Part shown: positions 35,555 through 44,058 of the stretch, in pieces | Numbering within the stretch: the first letter of the stretch is position 1 | Layout: each line of letters starts with the position of its first letter | Assembly (NCBI RefSeq): GCF_000820845.2 | Contig: NZ_CBXV010000002.1 | Span: 248,001-312,000 of the forward strand | DNA: 64,000 nt | Reading direction: 5' to 3' | Source of the DNA: Pyrinomonas methylaliphatogenes | GTDB lineage: Bacteria > Acidobacteriota > Blastocatellia > Pyrinomonadales > Pyrinomonadaceae | Notes under the pieces: model-generated | The model's database searches: none | What the model saw: only the letters and a program-made list of their open reading frames with translations | What the model was told of the DNA's origin: nothing | Translations under genes and position numbers: made by a program

Positions 35555-37379
35555 GCGCCGCGTATTCGGCGCGCGCCCGTTCGGTTTCAGCCAAACCGGC
35601 CCACCCAGTGCGATTCAAGTTCCAGAACATCATCGCGCCGCACGCGGCGGCCAACAGGAAGAGCAACGTCGCTGTGCCGAGCGCGCCGAAGACTAGTTCG
35701 CCGATGCCGAAGAGAGTCGCATAGACGAGCGCGATCCCGAGCGCCCAATTCGCGAGATTGGCGATGATCTCATCATTGCGCTCCGGCATGCCTTCGAGCC
35801 GCGCGATCCGCCTCCAGCCCGGACCAGCCGGACGCACGCGCCGGTAGAACTCCCGCAGCTTCTCTTCCGGCTCCGGCGCGGTCAACAGCGTCGCCGCCAG
35901 CCAAACCAAGGTCGTAACTCCAACCGTAGTCAGAATCGACTGCGCAAAGCCGAGCGGCGTCGAGCTGTCGAAAATCACGAAATAACGGAGCGCGAGCGAG
36001 ACGACGAGCGCCGCAGCCATCGCCGCCACTTCCGACCAAGCGTTGATCCGCCACCAGTACCAGCGCAAGATGTAGACCAGCCCTGTACCTGCGCCGAGCG
36101 AGAGCACCAACTCCCAACCGCCTGTAATACGATTCATGTAGTACGTGACGATGATCGAAAGGATGACGGTGATGAACGTCGCCACGCGCGAGGCGAAGAC
36201 GTAATGGCGCTCGGTTCCATCCTTCTTCACGAAGCGACGGTAGAAATCGTTGATGATGTAGCTCGCCCCCCAGTTCATCTGCGTCGAGATCGTGCTCATG
36301 TAGGCGGCAGCGAACGAAGCGAGCAACAATCCGCGAAAGCCTACAGGCAGCAAGTCGTTCATCGCCTGTACGTAACCGAAAGCCGCGTCGGGTTGGCCCG
36401 TTTCAGGATTCAGGGTCGCGCCGCGATAGAGCACGAGCGACGAGAGCGCGACCAGAATCCACGGCCACGGACGCAAGGCGTAGTGCGCGATGTTGAACCA
36501 GAGCGTCGCGAGCAGGCCATGCTTTTCGTTCTTCGCCGAAAAGATCCGCTGCGCGATGTAACCGCCGCCGCCCGGCTCCGCCCCAGGATACCAAGAGGCC
36601 CACCAGTTGACCGCCAGATAGACCGCGAGCGTCAACGGCGGCAACATCCACGCCATGGAACCATCGCTCCAGAGGCTGATCGCTTTCGGCCCGAAAGGCT
36701 CCGCGCTCCCGACCGGCGTAACCGTCGCGATCTTCGCCTTCAACCCTTCGATGCCGCCGACCGCTTCGACGGCGAAGACGGCGAGCGCGATCGAACCGAC
36801 CATCGCGATGACGAACTGCACGGCATCGGTGATGACGACGCCCCAGAAACCCGAAAGGATCGAGTAGAGGAACGTGACGCCGAGGCACAATCCGAGCGCT
36901 TGCCATTTGGCCAGCCCGAGCGTGCCGCTCAAGACCTTGGCCATGCCGAGATTGACCCAGCCCATGATGATCAAGTTGATCGGAAGCCCTAGGTAAAGCG
37001 CGCGAAAGCCGCGCAAGAACGCGGCAGGCCGGCCCGAATAGCGAAGCTCGACGAATTCGACATCGGTCATCACTTCGGCGCGCCGCCACAGTCGCGCGAA
37101 GAAGAAGACCGTCAACATGCCGCTCGCCAACATGGACCACCAGAGCCAGTTGCCCGCCACGCCGTTGCGCGCGACCATCTCGGTCACAGCAAGCGGCGTA
37201 TCGGCAGCAAACGTCGTCGCAACCATTGAAGTTCCGGCTAACCACCACGGCATCGAACGATCCGAGAGGAAATACTCTTCGGTCGAACGCCCTGCGCGCC
37301 GCGCGTAGTAGAGCCCGATGACGAGCGAAAGCGCGAAATAAGCGGCGATGATCAACCAATCAACTGTAACGAGTCTCAT
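35547..37379 (-). CDS. sodium:solute symporter (SSS family)
   Basis: 610 residues with about 13-15 hydrophobic helices. It starts VDWLIIAAYFALSLVIGLYY, then AGRSTEEYFLSDRSMPWWLAGTSM, the SSS opening in which helix 1 is broken, and continues with WGVVITDAVQFVIAMVGSIALA and FAAAYMSTISTQMNWGASYI, the Na2-site helix with adjacent Ser/Thr. The last ~100 residues add two helices typical of the larger bacterial SSS. In this context (nagX, nanE, kinase) it most likely takes up an N-acetylated sugar or related product with sodium. The substrate cannot be read from sequence. Confidence 0.92.
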   Translation of the reverse strand: MRLVTVDWLIIAAYFALSLVIGLYYARRAGRSTEEYFLSDRSMPWWLAGTSMVATTFAADTPLAVTEMVARNGVAGNWLWWSMLASGMLTVFFFARLWRRAEVMTDVEFVELRYSGRPAAFLRGFRALYLGLPINLIIMGWVNLGMAKVLSGTLGLAKWQALGLCLGVTFLYSILSGFWGVVITDAVQFVIAMVGSIALAVFAVEAVGGIEGLKAKIATVTPVGSAEPFGPKAISLWSDGSMAWMLPPLTLAVYLAVNWWASWYPGAEPGGGGYIAQRIFSAKNEKHGLLATLWFNIAHYALRPWPWILVALSSLVLYRGATLNPETGQPDAAFGYVQAMNDLLPVGFRGLLLASFAAAYMSTISTQMNWGASYIINDFYRRFVKKDGTERHYVFASRVATFITVILSIIVTYYMNRITGGWELVLSLGAGTGLVYILRWYWWRINAWSEVAAMAAALVVSLALRYFVIFDSSTPLGFAQSILTTVGVTTLVWLAATLLTAPEPEEKLREFYRRVRPAGPGWRRIARLEGMPERNDEIIANLANWALGIALVYATLFGIGELVFGALGTATLLFLLAAACGAMMFWNLNRTGWAGLAETERARAEYAAHD

Positions 37380-37443
37380 GCGATCTCTCCGTGCGGGAAC
37401 ACAGAATCAGAAAAGTTTTAAGAGCGCCCACAGCGCGCCAGAA

Positions 37444-37500
37444 GACGATGCGGAACACATCCCCCAAATTCAGGATCAAGAACTTCCGCCGCATCGTCTC
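37444..37500. other. inverted repeat in the symporter-nagX spacer
   Basis: AGACGATGCGG (37444-37454) and its exact complement (37490-37500), 35 bp apart. A second stem (GCCCGA 37567-37572 with TCGGGC 37585-37590) lies nearer the nagX stop. Both are in the 258-bp spacer 37380-37637, which holds no gene; they may terminate nagX transcripts. Confidence 0.45.
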
Positions 37501-37637
37501 TCAGACGGTGCGAAAATGCGAATCGAGAAGCGCCCCGTTCACTCGGTCGAAAGAGCCTCAAGGGTCGCCCGAAGAGAATTTCCCTCGGGCTAGCTGACTT
37601 CTGAATCCTGAACCTTTGCTCCGTTCTCTCCCTTGCT

Positions 37638-38780
37638 TCAAACTTTGATGATGATACGCTTGCGATAAAGAATCGCCATCACGCCGAGCCAGAAGAGCAC
37701 GTAAAAGATCGCGAACATGAGCGAAGCGTTGACGGGCTGCGCCCATGAAGCGAAGAGATGATCATAGATGAAAGTCTTCAAATTTCCCATCGAACCATCG
37801 GCGCGCGGGATCCTCCACAGCGTCATGAGCCTGCCCAATATGGCCGATAGTACGAAGACGGCGAGCGCGTTGACGCCGAAGATGACGAACGGTTTGCTCC
37901 ACTTACGATAACCTTTGATGTCGATCAACCAGTAGCAGAAAGCGAGGAACTGTAGCGCCAACCCGCCCGTAAAGAGCACGTACGAACTGGTCCAGAGCGG
38001 TTTGTTGATCGGAAACCACCAGTTCCAGACCCAGCCCAAAACGACGCCGATCATGCCAAACGCGAACAGCCCAACCGCTTTTTCAAACGGCGAGCGATCG
38101 GCGCGCAACCAGTGGCCCGCAAGCACGCCGAAGAGCGTCGTCGCGATCGCCGGAAGCGTGCTTAGGATGCCTTCTGGATCGTAAACGGGCGTGTAGGTGT
38201 GACCGGCGAGAAGCGCGCGGTCGATGTATGCCGCCAGATTGCCTTGCTGGCTGAGATCGCCCGCGCCGTATCCGGGGACGGGCACGAGCATCATCAGCGC
38301 CCAGTAAGCGACAAGGAGCGCGGCAGCGGCGATCGCTTGCCCGCGCCAGCCGGTCCACAAAAAGACGAGCGAGGCGAAGAAGTAGCAGACGGCGATGCGT
38401 TGCAATACGCCCGGAATGCGTATCTTCGCCAGATCGAAATACGGGAAGCCGTTGATGAACAGCCCCAACGCGAAGATGATCGCCGTGCGGCGGAAGATCT
38501 TCCAGTAAAGGTCACGTTTGCTTCCGCCCGCTTCCATGCGCCGCGCGAAAGCGAGCGTGATCGCCACGCCGACGATGAACAGGAAGAACGGGAAGATCAG
38601 ATCGGTCGGCGTCCAACCGTGCCACTCGGCGTGTTTGAGCGGCGGATAGACGGCGCTCCACGTGCCCGGATTGTTAACCAAGATCATGCCGGCGATGGTG
38701 ATGCCGCGAAAGACATCGAGCGAGAGCATGCGCCCGCCCAAGTGTCCGGCCACTGGTCCAGTTTTGTTCTTCTGACTCAT
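37638..38780 (-). CDS. nagX: NagX-like transmembrane N-acetyltransferase (HGSNAT/DUF5009 family)
   Basis: 380-residue membrane protein with about ten helices. The family signature reads [20 protein letters not shown], then [20 protein letters not shown] and [13 protein letters not shown]; the conserved His before W.G is the presumed catalytic residue by analogy with lysosomal HGSNAT. Bacterial NagX proteins sit in GlcNAc/chitin clusters and are thought to acetylate glucosamine across the membrane or export. AAGGAGG lies 6 nt before the ATG at 38780, so longer readings starting from a TTG at 38855 are wrong; that TTG is the -35 element of the promoter. Confidence 0.88.
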   Translation of the reverse strand: MSQKNKTGPVAGHLGGRMLSLDVFRGITIAGMILVNNPGTWSAVYPPLKHAEWHGWTPTDLIFPFFLFIVGVAITLAFARRMEAGGSKRDLYWKIFRRTAIIFALGLFINGFPYFDLAKIRIPGVLQRIAVCYFFASLVFLWTGWRGQAIAAAALLVAYWALMMLVPVPGYGAGDLSQQGNLAAYIDRALLAGHTYTPVYDPEGILSTLPAIATTLFGVLAGHWLRADRSPFEKAVGLFAFGMIGVVLGWVWNWWFPINKPLWTSSYVLFTGGLALQFLAFCYWLIDIKGYRKWSKPFVIFGVNALAVFVLSAILGRLMTLWRIPRADGSMGNLKTFIYDHLFASWAQPVNASLMFAIFYVLFWLGVMAILYRKRIIIKV

Positions 38781-38826
38781 GCACGCCTCCTTTCGAGGAG
38801 GAACTTTTCGAGCTTCGTTCGCCCAT

Positions 38827-38855
38827 GATCTACGCCGGTACCGCCGCTTTGTCAA
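38827..38855 (-). promoter_or_regulatory. promoter of nagX
   Basis: Minus strand TTGACA (38855-38850), exactly 17 bp, TAGATC (38832-38827), in the 90-bp gap between nanE and nagX. It suggests nagX (and perhaps the symporter gene) has its own promoter apart from the kinase-nanE pair. Confidence 0.55.
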
Positions 38856-38870
38856 TAAAGGATTGATCTG

Positions 38871-39635
38871 TCATTCGCCGTTCGGATCGGCGGCGCGCTC
38901 TGCAATCGCCGCTTCGCGGCGCTCTTTCGCGACCGGCGTCGCGGCGACATACTGGCGCACCAACCAGTCTACGCCGGTGATCGCCGTACCGACGCAGACG
39001 GCGAACGCGCCGCAATCGAAAGCGCGGCGCACATCCTCGGGATCGCGCACGCGCCCTTCGCAAATGATCGGCACGTGTGCCAGACGTTTGCTCAACCGTT
39101 CGACCAACTCGAAGTCCGGTCCGCTCTTATCGCGCGTCTCCGCAGTGTATCCCGAAAGCGTCGTGCTGATGAAGTCCGCGCCGTACTCTTCGCCCGCCGC
39201 CAAACCTTCAGCTTCGGTGGCGACATCGGCGACCACGGGCGTCTGCAACTCTTCGCGCACGCGCCGGATGATCTTCGGCAAAGTCTCCCCCTGCGGGCGA
39301 GGGCGAAGCGTGCCATCGAGCGCGACCAAATCAGCGCCGCTTCGGACGACGCGCGCCGCCGCCGCGAACGTGGGCGTGATGTAGACATCGAACCCACCGT
39401 AAATGACCTTTTCGATGCCGAGGATCGGAATGGAGATGACGCGCCGCACGGCGGCGACGTTCGCTGGACCATCTATACGCACGCCGACGGCGCCGTTCAA
39501 CTCGGCAGTGAGGGCCAGAGCCGCGATGATCTCCGGACGCGCAAGCGGCGAACCGGCGGCAGCTTGGCAAGAAACGATCAAGCCGCCGCGCCAGCGCGCC
39601 AACACGTTCGCGCGTCTCTCTTCAAGGCTTTTCAT
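38871..39635 (-). CDS. nanE: N-acetylmannosamine-6-phosphate 2-epimerase NanE
   Basis: Converts ManNAc-6-P to GlcNAc-6-P, joining mannosamine/sialic-type sugars to GlcNAc catabolism. TIM-barrel marks: GGLIVSCQAAAGSPLARPEI near the N-terminus (the SCQA motif), VGVRIDGPANVAAVRR, ISIPILGIEK, GADLVALDGTLRPRP, VVADVATEAEGLAAGEEYGA and FAVCVGTAITGVDWL at the end. Length of 254 residues is slightly long compared with typical ~230. Its ATG overlaps the upstream kinase stop (ATGA), so kinase and epimerase are coupled. No nanA or nanT homologue is in the window. Confidence 0.93.
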   Translation of the reverse strand: MKSLEERRANVLARWRGGLIVSCQAAAGSPLARPEIIAALALTAELNGAVGVRIDGPANVAAVRRVISIPILGIEKVIYGGFDVYITPTFAAAARVVRSGADLVALDGTLRPRPQGETLPKIIRRVREELQTPVVADVATEAEGLAAGEEYGADFISTTLSGYTAETRDKSGPDFELVERLSKRLAHVPIICEGRVRDPEDVRRAFDCGAFAVCVGTAITGVDWLVRQYVAATPVAKERREAAIAERAADPNGE

Positions 39636-40603
39636 CGCCCAGACTCCTTTTCCAAATTAGAGAGGATCTCTTCCGTCAAATCGACGCCCGCCGCGCCATA
39701 GGCGAGGAGAAGCGCGCCTACGGCTGGATCGAAACGCGGAGCGATGACGCGCGCCAGGGGAAGATGCTGGGCCACCCGCTGCGCGAACTCCTCACGCAAC
39801 GAGAGGCTGCGGAAAGCGCCGCCGACCGCAGCCACTTTGACGCTCTCGACGCTGAGCCGCTTTGCGACGGCGATGACTAAACGGCACAACCACATCGCCG
39901 CCTCCGCGATGATCCGGCGCGCCGAAGCATCGCCCTCTCTGGCCGCTCGTTCCACTTCGATGGCGAACGTCGCCAAACGATCGCGGTCTATCCGGCCAGC
40001 ATAAACGGCGCGCGCAAGTTCGCGGAAGTCTTTTAGGTCGAAGTGGCGCAGCGCGCGCGTGCCAAGCTCGGTCGAATCCCCGACTCCGTCCACCGCGCGA
40101 AGCGCGCATCTCAAACCTTCCATCGCAATCCAATAACCGCTCCCCTCGTCGCCGAGCAGATAGCCCCAACCGCCCGCTTGCGCTGACCGGTCGAGACCGT
40201 TTTCGCCATATGCGACCGATCCCGTGCCCGCGATGACGACGATGCCGGGTTCGCCACCGGTCGCGCCAGCAAGCGCCGCCGGCGCGTCATGCCCGATGCT
40301 GAGACGGCGCGCTCGCACGATGGAACGGATCACTTCTTCTTTGAAATCCGCGCCGCCGGTCATGGCGCAATGCGCGGCGTCGAACTCCACTTCGGAGACT
40401 TCGGTGGCAAGCCCTGCCTCTCGAAGCGCCGCGCCGACGCTTTCGCCGACGGCCCGTGCCAGACGTTCGCGCCCGCCCGGCTGCTCGGCGTGATTCGCTG
40501 GCCCACCGCGCCCGCGCCCGCGAATTCGACCGCGCTCATCGGCGACGACCGCTTCGGTGTGGCTCTGTCCACCATCTACGCCAAGAAAGAGTCGCTCGCC
40601 CAT
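39632..40603 (-). CDS. BadF/BadG-type N-acetyl-amino-sugar kinase
   Basis: 323-residue actin-fold kinase of the BadF/BadG/BcrA/BcrD family that includes mammalian GlcNAc kinase and bacterial MurNAc/GlcNAc kinases. The phosphate-1 loop is FLGVDGGQSHTEAVV; DAPAALAGATGGEPG and VIAGTGSVAYG form phosphate-2; GWGYLLGDEGSGYWI is family-typical, and VKVAAVGGAFRS gives the adenosine loop. AAGGG just before the ATG at 40603 supports that start over 40615. Coupling to nanE points to ManNAc or GlcNAc as substrate. It replaces the ROK-type NanK/NagK used by many bacteria. Confidence 0.88.
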   Translation of the reverse strand: MGERLFLGVDGGQSHTEAVVADERGRIRGRGRGGPANHAEQPGGRERLARAVGESVGAALREAGLATEVSEVEFDAAHCAMTGGADFKEEVIRSIVRARRLSIGHDAPAALAGATGGEPGIVVIAGTGSVAYGENGLDRSAQAGGWGYLLGDEGSGYWIAMEGLRCALRAVDGVGDSTELGTRALRHFDLKDFRELARAVYAGRIDRDRLATFAIEVERAAREGDASARRIIAEAAMWLCRLVIAVAKRLSVESVKVAAVGGAFRSLSLREEFAQRVAQHLPLARVIAPRFDPAVGALLLAYGAAGVDLTEEILSNLEKESGR

Positions 40604-40670
40604 GTCACCCTTCATTCGAACTCACTCTTCGCCGCTCACGTCCGCATCGTCGTTCGATTGAACCTTCGGA

Positions 40671-41027
40671 TCAACGCTTCCACAATCGCTCGCACTCGGT
40701 CGGAGCGAACGGCAGATCCAAAAGCTCGCGGACGAAATCATGGACCAGAGCTTCCGAATGATCTTCGCCCTCCACCCACTTCGCGGCAAGCAGATGACCG
40801 AGTTCGTGCGCGATGATGAGGCGTTCGAGCCCTTCGCGCGAGAACCAGCCGGCATCTTCCGACGCGCGTTCGAGCGCCGTCTGGTTTACGCGAATTAGCC
40901 CGGTCTCGCACTCGCCGACGCTGACGAGCGGCCACCTTTCAAAGACTATGCGCACGCCCGCGCGCCGCGCCATCTCATGGACATCGCGCGTCCCAAACTC
41001 CTCGATAGCTCTCTCGGCCAAGCTCAT
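40671..41027 (-). CDS. ImmA/IrrE-family metallopeptidase
   Basis: 118 residues, about the minimal size of the ImmA/IrrE fold. Zinc motif HELGH at residues 74-78 (RLIIAHELGHLLAAKW), with a downstream acidic/His region (EDHSEALVHDFV) that can provide the third ligand. ImmA cleaves phage repressors and IrrE acts in DNA-damage responses; there is no repressor or XRE gene adjacent here. It sits between the kinase and the hydantoinase genes in the same direction with 67- and 73-bp gaps, an odd place for such a peptidase. A TTG at 41033 is also in frame. Confidence 0.82.
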   Translation of the reverse strand: MSLAERAIEEFGTRDVHEMARRAGVRIVFERWPLVSVGECETGLIRVNQTALERASEDAGWFSREGLERLIIAHELGHLLAAKWVEGEDHSEALVHDFVRELLDLPFAPTECERLWKR

Positions 41028-41100
41028 CTGCAATCGTCACTCAAGTTCGCTCGAATCTCGCGCCTTTTTCGCGCGGCGAACTTTCAAGGGCCGAGACGGA

Positions 41101-43302
41101 TCAGCGTTCGCGCTGCGCGGCGATGATCACCAACTCTTCGCCTTCGGCGAAACCTTCAAGCTCTGCGCGCGCCAGCGCGATGACCTGTTCGGCATCGGCC
41201 AATCCTGAAAGGTCGATGATACGCGCGCGCGCAAGAATGTGCGTATCGGGGATTGAACGCCCAGCATCGCCGAAATCGGTCAACCGCGCGATCGCCTCTT
41301 CGAGATCGCGCGCCACCGCGCCGACGCGCGAACGGATGATTTCCGCATCGCTCCTTTGCAACCGGACCACGCCCGTGTGATCCAGCACGCGCACCAGCTT
41401 GCGTCTCTTTCGCCACAAGCCGAACAGCGCGGGCTCGCGCCGTTCGGCGACGAAGACGCGAAAGGAGTCTGTTTGCGCCGCCAGCTGGACCAGCGAAGGC
41501 TGGATCTGCATCGAACGTGCAGCCGACAGACGGCACGCTTCGACATCGAGCGCCGCCGCCGCGCGATCATTCTTCTTCAATTCGGTCGTGCCGAAAGCGA
41601 TGGCGCGCACCAGATTCCTTCGGGTGTCAACCTCGACCTGAACTTCCACCGTTTCGGGGAGCGCACCCGCCTTGATGGCCGCTTCCGCCGCCTCGCGGCG
41701 CACTTGCAAGATGTCCTCGGGCGTCGGATCGACGATGTTCCTTTCGACCGTGTCGCGCACCATCGCCAGTGCCACTCCGATGGTCGAGATCACTTCCGCT
41801 TTGCGCGCGAGGCGAAAAGGCAGATTCATCAGGCGCGCTGTGAAGGGCACGAGCGCCGCAGCGCCGCCTCCCCCGCCAACAAGCTCCACCGTCGCGCGTT
41901 CGAGTTTGTATTCGGCGATCAACTCTTCGATCTGTCGTGCGACTTTCCGGCAGGAGAGTTCGAGCACGCGCCGCGCGACCTCTTCCTCGCTCGCGCTCAA
42001 GGCCGCCGCGAGTGGGCCGAAAGCCAATCGTGCCGCCTCCACATCGCCGCGCGCGAACGCGCCTTCGGGGATGATCCCGAGGAGGTTCGCAGCGCAAGTC
42101 GGCGTCAGCGCCAATCTTCGACCATCGCGCGTTTCCACGGCGACGTAATCTTCCGCATCTTCGGGCGTTGGGCGCAGGTGAACGAGCTTCGCGCCGATCA
42201 ACTCTTTCGGATCGGCGAACGCCGCGTAAGGCAGACCGGCGATGTGCGCCGAACGAGGCCCAACATCGACGATCTCGCCGCGTCGCTCGCGTATCAGACT
42301 GCCGCCGGCAATGCCGAGCGTGCGCACGTCGAGCGTGTTCAGAAAAGTCCGATGGCCGCCGACGCGCGCCGGACGCACTTGCGGCTGGCCGTCGCGGATC
42401 ACGGAGATGTCGGCGCTCGTTCCGCCGACTTCGATGAAGATGCCGTCGGACACGCGCTCGTACATCAACGCGCCAGCGATTCCGGCAGCCGGACCGGAAA
42501 GCATCGTCAGGATCGGGCGACGGTGGACCTCTTCGACGCTCATCACGCCGCCATCCGAACGCATGATCATGAGCGGCGCGCCGATGCGCGCGCGCTCGAC
42601 GCAACGCGCGGTCATCTCCGCCGTCTCGACCATCTTCGGCAGAATGGAGCCGTTCAAAACGGCGGTGCGCGTGCGCGTCCTCAGCCCGTACAGTCCGGAG
42701 ACTTCGTGGCCGGAAGTGGCAAACAAGCCCAGTGCGCGCGCCACCTCGACTACGCGCTCTTCGTTTTCGGGATGATCAACGCCGAAAGCTTGCGACGCGA
42801 CGATGACGCGCGCGCCGCTGTGGCGCAAACTCTCAATGATGGCGCTCGCCTGCGCGGCGCTGATGCCGTTGGCGGTTCGAACGAACCGATGTTCGGGCCG
42901 CAGCGTCTTTCCGGGCGCAAGCTCGATAGGCGGAACGCGCGTGTCGCGCCGCGCTTTCCACGCCTCGAGACCGCCTCCCAAACCGACGATGCCGACCGGC
43001 GCGACATCGCCTTCCAGAAGCGCGTTGGTCGCCTGCGTCGTCGAGTGAGCGATGAAGATGACCTCTTCCGGCGCGACGCGGAGTTCCACCAGCACGCGCT
43101 CGATCGCTTCGATGATGCCGCGCGCGACGCCCTCGGGCGCATGATGCGTCGTCGGAACCTTTAACTGCCCGATGACCTCGCGCGTCTCGTGATCGATGAC
43201 CACGGTATCCGTGAACGTGCCGCCGACATCGATGCCGACGCGCACGCGCCGCCGCATCGCTCGCGCTTCGTCTGCCATCTTCCCGTTGCGCTCCGCACAC
43301 AT
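41101..43302 (-). CDS. hydantoinase/oxoprolinase family protein (HyuA-like)
   Basis: ATP-dependent ring-opening hydrolase subunit, 733 residues. N-terminal actin-like domain RVGIDVGGTFTDTVVIDHET; then EEVIFIAHSTTQATNALLEG, the family motif, and PILTMLSGPAAGIAGALMYE, FIEVGGTSADISVIRDGQPQ and RVGGHRTFLNTLDVRTLGIA. The last ~180 residues form an extra domain. A HyuB partner gene is absent, so it may act alone or pair with a distant subunit. MADEARAMRR at 43278 or MRRRVRVG at 43257 are alternative starts. The link to amino-sugar metabolism is only by position. Confidence 0.88.
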   Translation of the reverse strand: MCAERNGKMADEARAMRRRVRVGIDVGGTFTDTVVIDHETREVIGQLKVPTTHHAPEGVARGIIEAIERVLVELRVAPEEVIFIAHSTTQATNALLEGDVAPVGIVGLGGGLEAWKARRDTRVPPIELAPGKTLRPEHRFVRTANGISAAQASAIIESLRHSGARVIVASQAFGVDHPENEERVVEVARALGLFATSGHEVSGLYGLRTRTRTAVLNGSILPKMVETAEMTARCVERARIGAPLMIMRSDGGVMSVEEVHRRPILTMLSGPAAGIAGALMYERVSDGIFIEVGGTSADISVIRDGQPQVRPARVGGHRTFLNTLDVRTLGIAGGSLIRERRGEIVDVGPRSAHIAGLPYAAFADPKELIGAKLVHLRPTPEDAEDYVAVETRDGRRLALTPTCAANLLGIIPEGAFARGDVEAARLAFGPLAAALSASEEEVARRVLELSCRKVARQIEELIAEYKLERATVELVGGGGGAAALVPFTARLMNLPFRLARKAEVISTIGVALAMVRDTVERNIVDPTPEDILQVRREAAEAAIKAGALPETVEVQVEVDTRRNLVRAIAFGTTELKKNDRAAAALDVEACRLSAARSMQIQPSLVQLAAQTDSFRVFVAERREPALFGLWRKRRKLVRVLDHTGVVRLQRSDAEIIRSRVGAVARDLEEAIARLTDFGDAGRSIPDTHILARARIIDLSGLADAEQVIALARAELEGFAEGEELVIIAAQRER

Positions 43303-43562
43303 GATCCGACGCTCGCTCGACTCAAGACGTGATCACGGTTCCCTTGTCTTCTCTCGACTTGGGAAGCGATGACCGTTCCTCTCTCCCCCACGCGCCCGCG
43401 CGTTTATTCGGGAACGGCTACTCGAGCGATGGCTGCTCTTCTCCACGCGCCCTCTAGCGTGTCGCTTTGAGACGCGCCGTCCGTTCAGCGCCGCTTTCAA
43501 CGCCTGCCGATGGCGCAGCACCGGAAGCCTTACGGAATCGGCCCGCAGCGTTTGCATCTTCG
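43303..43562. other. divergent spacer with degenerate ~60-bp repeats
   Basis: No gene. Segments starting 43366 and 43426 are similar (GCGATG...CTC..C..ACGCGCCC), with gaps, at 55-60 bp spacing; CCACGCGCCC occurs at 43388 and 43443. This leads into the duplicated promoter at 43563-43650. Confidence 0.4.
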
Positions 43563-43650
43563 TCGGCGACCGTATGCTGCCGTGCTACGATGCAAGCTTG
43601 GGTGTTAAGCGTCCCCGTTGGCGATCGTGCGTCGTTGTGCTACGATGCAA
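43563..43650 (+). repeat. duplicated promoter unit (33 bp, 55-bp period)
   Basis: Copies 43563-43595 and 43618-43650 share GTGCTACGATGCAA exactly. They differ at eight of 33 positions, all transitions. Each contains a -35-like TYGGCG and -10 TACGAT 17 bp apart. Confidence 0.75.
43618..43646 (+). promoter_or_regulatory. promoter of the coiled-coil protein gene, near-leaderless
   Basis: TTGGCG (43618-43623), 17 bp, TACGAT (43641-43646). The ATG at 43658 is only 11 nt after the -10, so the transcript would start some five nt before it; no ribosome site fits in between. Confidence 0.55.
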
Positions 43651-43657
43651 ACTGCGT

Positions 43658-44035
43658 ATGAGTCCCGAACTGGTCATCGCATCGGTGATCAGCATCATCC
43701 TCTCCGTCTTCGGGGCGACATGGCTGAACCAACGCGCCACGGAACGGTTCCTCGAACAGATGGAGAAGCGCTTCGATGCGCGCTTCGACACGTTATTGGT
43801 CGAGATTCGCTCCGAGATCAAACGTCTGGACCAGCGCATAGATTCGCTCGAACAACGCATAGGTTCACTCGAACAACGCATAGGTTCGCTCGAGCAACGC
43901 ATCAACTCGCTCGAACACCGCATCAACTCGCTCGAACAACGCTTTGAGCAGCGCATCGCTTCCATTGAACAGCGTCTCGATCGCATTGAACGTCAACTCG
44001 AAGCCTTTTTCAAACCCGTGCCGCCGCAACGTTGA
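43658..44035 (+). CDS. membrane-anchored heptad-repeat coiled-coil protein
   Basis: 125 residues. An N-terminal membrane helix (LVIASVISIILSVFGATWLN) is followed by a continuous coiled coil of the form I.SLEQR repeated every seven residues, encoded by five 21-bp tandem DNA units (43835-43939), then a short basic tail. It looks like a parallel multimer held at the membrane, similar in style to DUF1640/bdr-like small coiled-coil proteins, but I cannot name a family. A longer frame from 43574 runs through the duplicated promoter and is disfavoured. It is convergent with the GH3 gene 23 bp away. Confidence 0.7.
   Translation: MSPELVIASVISIILSVFGATWLNQRATERFLEQMEKRFDARFDTLLVEIRSEIKRLDQRIDSLEQRIGSLEQRIGSLEQRINSLEHRINSLEQRFEQRIASIEQRLDRIERQLEAFFKPVPPQR
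43835..43939 (+). repeat. five 21-bp tandem units encoding coiled-coil heptads
   Basis: Units start at 43835, 43856, 43877, 43898 and 43919, each close to CGCATAGGTTCGCTCGAACA plus one base. Unit number could vary between strains by slippage without frameshift. Confidence 0.85.
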
Positions 44036-44058
44036 GCCATCGACATCCGGCATCTCGT

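Noticed and set aside
38781..38855. Extension of nagX to a TTG at 38855
   Set aside because: The TTG is the -35 of a promoter; AAGGAGG selects 38780.
41356..43164. 602-codon open frame opposite the HyuA-like gene, and similar long antisense frames at 59607-61229 and 56823-58235
   Set aside because: Mirror frames caused by strong G/C codon bias of the real gene; composition is Arg/Asp/His-rich with no family motif.
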